Below the pieces are notes generated by a model that did no database searches, was not told where the DNA came from, and worked only from the letters and a program-made list of their open reading frames with translations. A DNA stretch of 11,517 nt from JALYXS01 sp051003795. GTDB lineage: Bacteria; Acidobacteriota; Terriglobia; Bryobacterales; Bryobacteraceae. Shown here piece after piece: positions 7,347 to 11,517 of the stretch. How positions within the stretch are numbered: position 1 is the stretch's first letter; each line of letters starts with the position of its first letter. The stretch covers positions 1 to 11,517 of the forward strand of contig JBPCKZ010000206.1 in NCBI GenBank assembly GCA_051003795.1. Direction: 5' to 3'. A program made the position numbers and the translations under genes.

Positions 7347-7415
7347 CTATTTAAGAAATTTACGAGCCGGATGGCCTGCGCTTCCGATGGTATTCAGTGC
7401 AACTGAGCTTCCAAA
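7325..7415. repeat. Separated 9-bp inverted repeat in the divergent control region
   Basis: TTTGGAAGC (7325-7333) and GCTTCCAAA (7407-7415) are exact reverse complements with 73 bases between them. A further GCTTCC lies at 7380-7385. Together they bracket the region from which the substrate gene (leftward) and tRNA (rightward) are probably transcribed, so they may be regulator half-sites. A 9-bp match at this distance could also be chance. Confidence 0.3.
7360..7385 (-). promoter_or_regulatory. Possible ECF-like promoter of the substrate-sortase-alaC unit
   Basis: On the minus strand GGAAG (7385-7381), 16 bases, then CGTAA (7364-7360) resembles GGAAC-N16-CGTA promoters, with one mismatch in the upstream box. 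Transcription would begin near 7351 and give a leader of about 70 bases before the ATG at 7281. No convincing sigma70 promoter was found for this gene. Confidence 0.25.
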
Positions 7416-7416
7416 T

Positions 7417-7426
7417 CTCCCGGGAG
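7417..7426. promoter_or_regulatory. 10-bp palindrome abutting the tRNA promoter
   Basis: CTCCCGGGAG is a perfect palindrome ending one base before the -35 box of the tRNA-Glu promoter. The position would suit an activator or repressor site, but the element is short. Confidence 0.25.
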
Positions 7427-7456
7427 TTGACGGCGAGAGGGCTTGGCCGATACAGT
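7427..7456 (+). promoter_or_regulatory. Sigma70-type promoter of tRNA-Glu
   Basis: TTGACG (7427-7432) and TACAGT (7451-7456) are separated by 18 bases. The predicted start, near 7463, is about 11 bases before the mature tRNA 5' end, as expected for a stable RNA gene. Confidence 0.65.
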
Positions 7457-7473
7457 AAAGATGTCGTCTGTTC

Positions 7474-7551
7474 GTCCCCATCGTCTAGTCTGGCCCAGGA
7501 CACCGCCCTTTCACGGCGATAACAGGGGTTCGAATCCCCTTGGGGACGCCA
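7474..7551 (+). tRNA. tRNA-Glu (anticodon UUC)
   Basis: This charges glutamate and reads GAA/GAG codons; in many bacteria it also feeds tetrapyrrole synthesis. All cloverleaf parts are visible. The acceptor stem GTCCCCA (7474-7480) pairs fully with TGGGGAC (7541-7547), the discriminator is G7548 and CCA is encoded at 7549-7551. The T arm is AGGGG-TTCGAAT-CCCCT (7524-7540). The anticodon loop CTTTCAC (7508-7514) carries TTC at 7510-7512. The sequence is very like E. coli tRNA-Glu. The anticodon stem CCGCC/GGCGA has a C-A mismatch at its outermost pair (7503 with 7519). A good promoter lies just upstream. No clear terminator follows, so some transcripts may run into the next gene. Confidence 0.97.
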
Positions 7552-7599
7552 TCCATCTAAACTGAAGTCCGAGAGGTAGACTGCCGATAATACCGGAGC

Positions 7600-8739
7600 A
7601 TGCTCCTGGTGCGTCTCGTGGTGCGTCTCGGTCTAACGGCGTTGGTGGCGACCGGCCTGTACTGGTCATTGCGATTGGCGTACGCGGACAACCTGGCGTA
7701 TCGCGGCAACCCGGACGACCTCACGCGCGCCATCGCCCTGACTTCGGGAAACGCCCGGCTTTGGGCGCGTCTCGATTCGACGGCGGGGTACGAGATGGCG
7801 TCGCGGCTCGATCCTTGGGACTCCGCCGCGCTGATCCGCCGCGGACTCGATGCGGAATCGAACGGAAGCCCGCACGAAGCCGAACAGTTTCTTCTTCAAG
7901 CGGCTCGCGTGGATCGCACGTTCACTCCCGCCTGGACTCTGGCGAATTTTTATGCACGTCGGAACGACAACCGGAAAGTATGGTCTCAAGTGCGCGCCTG
8001 CCTGAACGTGCGGGATCGCGAACCCGGTCCGATGTTCGACCTTTGCTGGAGGATTTCGGACAATGCCGACTTGATTTTCCGCGCCATTCCCGAGGGCGCG
8101 CGGACGCAATATTTGGAATATTTGATCAGAGCTTCCCGGGCGGAAGCGGCGCATGACGTGTACTCGTCTCTCGATACCGCCGGCCTCCGTAACACCGCCG
8201 TGTTGCTGGATTATTGCGATTTTTTGATTGCCCACAAGAGCGCGGATGCGGTATCGCCGTGGAATGCGGCCGGCGGTCCGCGGTTAAGCCCCGAACTCGG
8301 CATTTCACTCGTCAACGGCGACTTAGCGCGTGCCCCAACCGGGCGCGGCTTCGATTGGCATGCGCCTGTTCAGTCCGGTATCTCGAGCACCTTTTATCAA
8401 TCCAGCGCGACCATGCAGTTCACATTCGACGGCGAAGAACAAGAGACCGCGGAACTATTCTGGCAAGCATCGCCGCTGGTTCCCGGGCGGCGGTACCGGT
8501 TGCGGTACCGGTCCCAAACCACGGACGCAGCGGCGGCCAGCGGTTTGCGATGGTGCGTGGCGGAAGGATGCGGGCGGGATCTGCACGGCATCGAATGGAG
8601 TGGCGGAATGCTCGATTTTGAAGCGCCGACCGCGACAACGCCGACGCGTATTTCGCTGCAATACAAGCGCCCCCCCGGAGCCATGCGCCTGAAAGGTTCG
8701 CTGAGTATCGCGAATCTCTCGTTGAGCTTTCGGCCGTGA
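7600..8739 (+). CDS. Membrane-anchored protein with helical repeats and beta-rich C-terminal domain, polysaccharide-associated
   Basis: The product is 379 residues. A signal anchor spans about 1-28 (LLVRLVVRLGLTALVATGLYW), so the rest is probably periplasmic. Residues about 40-205 are alpha-helical and TPR-like (SRLDPWDSAALIRRGLDAESNGSPHEAEQFLLQAARVDRTF-type pattern). Residues about 220-379 look like a beta-sandwich of lectin or carbohydrate-binding type (LVNGDLARAPTGRGFDW, LVPGRRYRLRYRSQT, then strand-rich sequence to the end), with two cysteines (CVAEGC) that could form a disulfide. Similar proteins precede O-antigen ligase-family genes in acidobacteria as I recall, and here the stop overlaps the ligase start (GTGA). 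A TAA at 7588-7590 bounds the start. The GGAG before the ATG at 7600 is only one base away, so a GTG start at 7609, 7618 or 7621 remains possible. Function is inferred, not established. Confidence 0.82.
   Translation: MLLVRLVVRLGLTALVATGLYWSLRLAYADNLAYRGNPDDLTRAIALTSGNARLWARLDSTAGYEMASRLDPWDSAALIRRGLDAESNGSPHEAEQFLLQAARVDRTFTPAWTLANFYARRNDNRKVWSQVRACLNVRDREPGPMFDLCWRISDNADLIFRAIPEGARTQYLEYLIRASRAEAAHDVYSSLDTAGLRNTAVLLDYCDFLIAHKSADAVSPWNAAGGPRLSPELGISLVNGDLARAPTGRGFDWHAPVQSGISSTFYQSSATMQFTFDGEEQETAELFWQASPLVPGRRYRLRYRSQTTDAAAASGLRWCVAEGCGRDLHGIEWSGGMLDFEAPTATTPTRISLQYKRPPGAMRLKGSLSIANLSLSFRP
7607..7630 (+). repeat. Exact 12-bp tandem duplication in the signal-anchor codons
   Basis: TGGTGCGTCTCG occurs at 7607-7618 and immediately again at 7619-7630, lengthening the hydrophobic anchor by four residues without shifting the frame. 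It is a candidate slippage site. Confidence 0.7.
8490..8512 (+). repeat. 12-bp-period tandem repeat (GCGGTACCGGT twice)
   Basis: GCGGTACCGGT occurs at 8490-8500 and 8502-8512 with a 12-base period and encodes RRYRLRYR. It is the second in-frame 12-bp duplication in this gene and lies within a beta strand of the C-terminal domain. Confidence 0.65.
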
Positions 8740-10028
8740 GCGAGCGCGGCTATGCCGTCGCGCTGGCGGCCGTCCTGGCGGCCGCGATTTTGGTGGCCTG
8801 GGCGCCGGGCGCGTGGGCGGTCAGCGTGCCGGAAGCGGGTATTCTGTCGCTCACGCTCATATGGCTTTCCGAACGCCTGCGAGGGTGGGGCGAATGGCGG
8901 CGAAGTTGGCTGCTGTGGCCGGTTGGATCGATCGCGCTATGGGGGCCGTTGCAACTGGCGTTCGGCTGCACGGCATACGCTTTCGCCACGTGGAACGTAG
9001 CGCTGTTATGGATGGCGAACGCGTTGTTCTTTTGGATCGCGCTGCAGTGTTTAAGATCGAGCCGGAATCGCCGGCTATTTCTTTCGATCCTGCTTGCCTT
9101 CGGATGCGGCCTCGCGGTATGGGCGATGTTCCGGACCGCCGACTCAACGTTTGGCCCCTTCGTGTACAAAAATCAGTTCGCCGCGTTCCTCGAAATCTTA
9201 ACGCCCGTCGCGCTCTACCGGGTCATGGCCGACCGCCGCCGCGCTCTCTTGTATGCTCTCTGCACCGCGGTGCTGGCCGCCGCGGTCGTGGTTAGCGCTT
9301 CACGCGCGGGGGCCGTGTTGGTCTACGCCGAGATCGCAATTGTTCTATTGGCGGGCTACTGGCGGGGGATAGTCTCGACCAGGGAGTTCCGCGCGGTGTC
9401 ACTCGGAACAATCGGATTGATTGTGCTCTTTATTGCGGTGGCCGGCTGGGACTCCATCTGGACTCACTTCCAGGAACCGGAACCCGCGCAAACACGCGTG
9501 CGCCTGCTGCAATCGACTTTGCATATGATTCGCGATCGTCCGATCGCCGGTTTTGGTCTCGGCAACTGGCGCGGCGTGTACCCCGCTTACGCGCTGTTCG
9601 ACGATTCCCGCATAGCCAACGAGGCGCACAGCGATTGGGCTCAGTGGGCCGCCGAAGGAGGCGTGCCGTTCGCCTTCCTCTTGGCGGCGATTTTCGTAGG
9701 AACCGCTCGAAACGCCTGGCGTTCTCTTTGGGGGATTGGAAGTCTCGCTGTCTTGCTGCACGCGATGGTCGACTATCCGACTCGAGAGCCGGCTATTGGC
9801 GCGCTGCTGTTTACCATGCTGGGGGGAATCGCGGCGTCGGCGAACCCTTACTCCGGCAATGCGAACGCGACGTACGAACCGCCCGAAGCCGCGCCCGATT
9901 TTCCGCCACCCGCCGCAATTACCACGAATTGGCGGCCGTCCACGGAATACGTCGCGGGCGTCGCGTTGCCGCCGGCCGGCAGTTCGGCCTGCCAGAGCAG
10001 CGCGCCCGTGTCTTTATCGAAAGCGTGA
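8736..10028 (+). CDS. O-antigen ligase/polymerase (Wzy_C-type) family integral membrane protein
   Basis: The product is 430 residues with about ten hydrophobic membrane segments across roughly 5-370. It would transfer or polymerise lipid-linked sugar chains on the periplasmic side of the inner membrane, as in O-antigen ligation or exopolysaccharide polymerisation. The Wzy_C signature is visible: LLQSTLHMIRDRPIAGFGLGN before a periplasmic loop containing NEAHSDWAQWAAEGG, with the catalytic-type His at 298, then the HAMVDYPTREP block. The GTG start at 8736 overlaps the upstream stop (GTGA), which indicates translational coupling with the 379-aa protein. From about residue 371 the frame runs antisense through the conserved C-terminus of the PQQ dehydrogenase. 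Those last 60 residues are proline-rich (NATYEPPEAAPDFPPP) and not family-like, so the ancestral stop probably lay near 9840. Ligase and polymerase cannot be told apart from the sequence alone. Confidence 0.9.
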   Translation: MSERGYAVALAAVLAAAILVAWAPGAWAVSVPEAGILSLTLIWLSERLRGWGEWRRSWLLWPVGSIALWGPLQLAFGCTAYAFATWNVALLWMANALFFWIALQCLRSSRNRRLFLSILLAFGCGLAVWAMFRTADSTFGPFVYKNQFAAFLEILTPVALYRVMADRRRALLYALCTAVLAAAVVVSASRAGAVLVYAEIAIVLLAGYWRGIVSTREFRAVSLGTIGLIVLFIAVAGWDSIWTHFQEPEPAQTRVRLLQSTLHMIRDRPIAGFGLGNWRGVYPAYALFDDSRIANEAHSDWAQWAAEGGVPFAFLLAAIFVGTARNAWRSLWGIGSLAVLLHAMVDYPTREPAIGALLFTMLGGIAASANPYSGNANATYEPPEAAPDFPPPAAITTNWRPSTEYVAGVALPPAGSSACQSSAPVSLSKA

Positions 10029-11517
10029 AACTTCCGGTCGCGGGTCGTGGCGCCGATGAAAAGCAGCCCGCCCGCCGTGACGACCGGCCCTCCATAATTT
10101 TCGCTGCCGGTAACGCCCATCTTGTCCACAAGCTCCGGATATTCGCCGAACGGAATTTTCCACGCGATCCCGCCCTTGTTCATGTCGATTGCGTTCAACG
10201 TGCCCCACGGCGGCTTCACGGCGGGGTAGCCGTCCGGATCGAGAAATCGGTTGTAGCCGTCAAAGCGGTATTTTTGTTCGATATTCGGATCGGGTTTTGC
10301 CGCGCTTGCACCGGGCCCGAGGTCCACCTCTTTATCTTCTCCCGTTGCGATGTAGCTCACGATCGCGTTCGTTTCCTCGCGCTTTAGGTAAGCGAAACCG
10401 GGCATGCGCCCATTGCCTTTGCGGACGATCGTCTCGATTTCCGCGCGTGAATGCTTCTGTCCGATTCCGGCGAGCGATGGAAATTCCGGCGGGCTGCCTT
10501 TCAGGTCCGCCCGATGACAGCTCGCGCACTTCTCCCGATACAGGCTCTTGCCGGTCTCGGGTCCACTGTTTTTCTCCCGCTCGACCAAGCGCATGATCCA
10601 CGCCATTTCGTTGGCGTTAACGAATAGCCTTCCGGATTGGGGATCGAAAGCCGCCCCGCCCCATTCGCCGCCGCCGTCGAAGCCCGGCAGGATCACAGTG
10701 CCTTGCAGGCTTGGGGGAACGAACTGGCCGTCGCTGCGCAGTTCTTTCAATCTTTCGAGAACGGCGTGGTGGGCCGCCGGTGTTCGCTGCGTCACCGCAT
10801 CTTCGGTGAACGCCTGGCGCGCGAAAGGCGGCGGGGACAGCGGAAATGGCTGCATTTCCGCCGTCGCTTCGCCATCGACGTCGCTTTTCGCGACTTTCCG
10901 GTATTCGACCGGGAAGAGCGGCTTCCCCGTCTCGCGTTCGAACAAGAATACGAAGCCCGATTTGGTTATCTGCGCGACCGCGTCGACCGTGCGTCCGTCA
11001 TGCTTGACGGTGATGAGTGTGGGCGGCGCCGGGAAATCGCGGTCCCACAGATCGTGTCTGACGGATTGAAAATGCCAGACGCGCTTTCCCGTTCCGGCAT
11101 CGAGCGCGAGCAGCGTATTCGCAAACAGGTTGTCGCCAACCCGGTTCGAGCCGTAGAAATCGAACGCCGCCGAACCGGTGGGAACGAACGCCAGGCCGCG
11201 CTTTTCGTCAAGGCTCATGCCCGCCCAGTTGTTGGCGCCGCCGATGTATTTCCAGGCGTCCTTCGGCCAGGTTTCATATCCGAATTCGCCGGGATGCGGG
11301 ATGGTGTGGAAGGTCCAGCGAACCGCTCCCGTGCGGACGTCGTAGGCGCGAAGGTCCCCGGGAGCGGCGGGCAACGTCTCGTTCACGATGCTGCCGAGGA
11401 TCAGGAGGTCTTTATACACGATGCCCGGAGATGTCGCCGAGATCGTCATGTTCCGGACCTCGCGGCCGAGTCCTTCGCGAAGGTCTACCTGGCCGCCGTT
11501 TCCGAAACTCGCGATGG
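9848..11517 (-). CDS. PQQ-dependent dehydrogenase with inserted cytochrome c domain (5' partial)
   Basis: This is a periplasmic quinoprotein of the glucose/alcohol dehydrogenase type. It oxidises a sugar or alcohol with PQQ and passes electrons through a built-in heme. The frame is open to the window's last base (IASFGNGGQVDLREGLGREVRN precedes the Met at 11449), so the true start is outside; 555 codons are visible. Visible residues about 20-290 are beta-propeller blades with repeated ALDAGTGKRVWHF-like motifs and the QSVRHDLWDRDFPAPPTL block. A cytochrome c domain spans about 320-395, with CASCH at 330-334 and axial Met371 in GRMPGF. The last 150 residues close the propeller (GGPVVTAGGLLFIGAT, HAFDKDTGALLWQAELP, YVAFALPE). 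The final third is conserved, so the TAA at 9848 is the real end. The gene's last 181 bases overlap the convergent ligase gene. Confidence 0.93.
   Translation of the reverse strand, partial: IASFGNGGQVDLREGLGREVRNMTISATSPGIVYKDLLILGSIVNETLPAAPGDLRAYDVRTGAVRWTFHTIPHPGEFGYETWPKDAWKYIGGANNWAGMSLDEKRGLAFVPTGSAAFDFYGSNRVGDNLFANTLLALDAGTGKRVWHFQSVRHDLWDRDFPAPPTLITVKHDGRTVDAVAQITKSGFVFLFERETGKPLFPVEYRKVAKSDVDGEATAEMQPFPLSPPPFARQAFTEDAVTQRTPAAHHAVLERLKELRSDGQFVPPSLQGTVILPGFDGGGEWGGAAFDPQSGRLFVNANEMAWIMRLVEREKNSGPETGKSLYREKCASCHRADLKGSPPEFPSLAGIGQKHSRAEIETIVRKGNGRMPGFAYLKREETNAIVSYIATGEDKEVDLGPGASAAKPDPNIEQKYRFDGYNRFLDPDGYPAVKPPWGTLNAIDMNKGGIAWKIPFGEYPELVDKMGVTGSENYGGPVVTAGGLLFIGATTRDRKFHAFDKDTGALLWQAELPAGGNATPATYSVDGRQFVVIAAGGGKSGAASGGSYVAFALPE

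Noticed and set aside
7474..7551. tRNA-Glu as an integration site for a mobile element
   Set aside because: No second copy of the tRNA 3' end, no integrase and no sharp composition change are seen in the window.

Overview
The window looks like chromosomal DNA of a GC-rich, Gram-negative soil bacterium of the phylum Acidobacteriota, most likely of the Solibacter/Bryobacter type. This is inferred from gene content: a very large Oar-like TonB-dependent receptor with an N-terminal carboxypeptidase-regulatory domain, a PQQ quinoprotein with an inserted cytochrome c domain, a Tat-exported protein of a family seen in Acidobacteriota and Planctomycetes, and a sortase/LPXTG-like pair. No phylogenetic marker other than one tRNA is present. 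I see no transposase, integrase, CRISPR array or phage gene.

Layout. (1) 1-4607, plus strand: the 3' 1130 codons of an outer-membrane TonB-dependent receptor, then a Tat-signal protein of unknown function, joined by a TGATG stop/start overlap. (2) 4614-7281, minus strand, transcribed right to left: a secreted protein with an MPKTG sorting signal, a class D-like sortase, and an AlaC-type alanine aminotransferase. These form a probable transcription unit. A perfect 10-bp hairpin lies between substrate and sortase. (3) 7282-7599, 318 bases without a protein gene: the substrate's leader and ribosome binding site, several promoter-like and inverted-repeat elements, and a complete tRNA-Glu(UUC) behind a good sigma70-type promoter. 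(4) 7600-10028, plus strand: a membrane-anchored protein with a helical repeat region and a beta-rich C-terminal domain, coupled by a 4-base GTGA overlap to an O-antigen ligase/polymerase-family membrane protein. (5) 9848-11517, minus strand: the C-terminal 555 codons of a PQQ-dependent dehydrogenase with a CxxCH heme site. Its end overlaps the ligase gene tail-to-tail by 181 bases.

How the genes may work together. Much of the window concerns the cell envelope. The receptor and Tat protein look like an outer-membrane/periplasm pair. The sortase and its substrate look like a dedicated one-enzyme, one-substrate surface system in a diderm. The 379-aa protein and the ligase look like a polysaccharide-assembly pair. 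The quinoprotein would work in periplasmic sugar or alcohol oxidation. The most distinctive features are the sortase/MPKTG pair with its internal hairpin and the long antisense overlap that gives the ligase an overprinted C-terminal tail.
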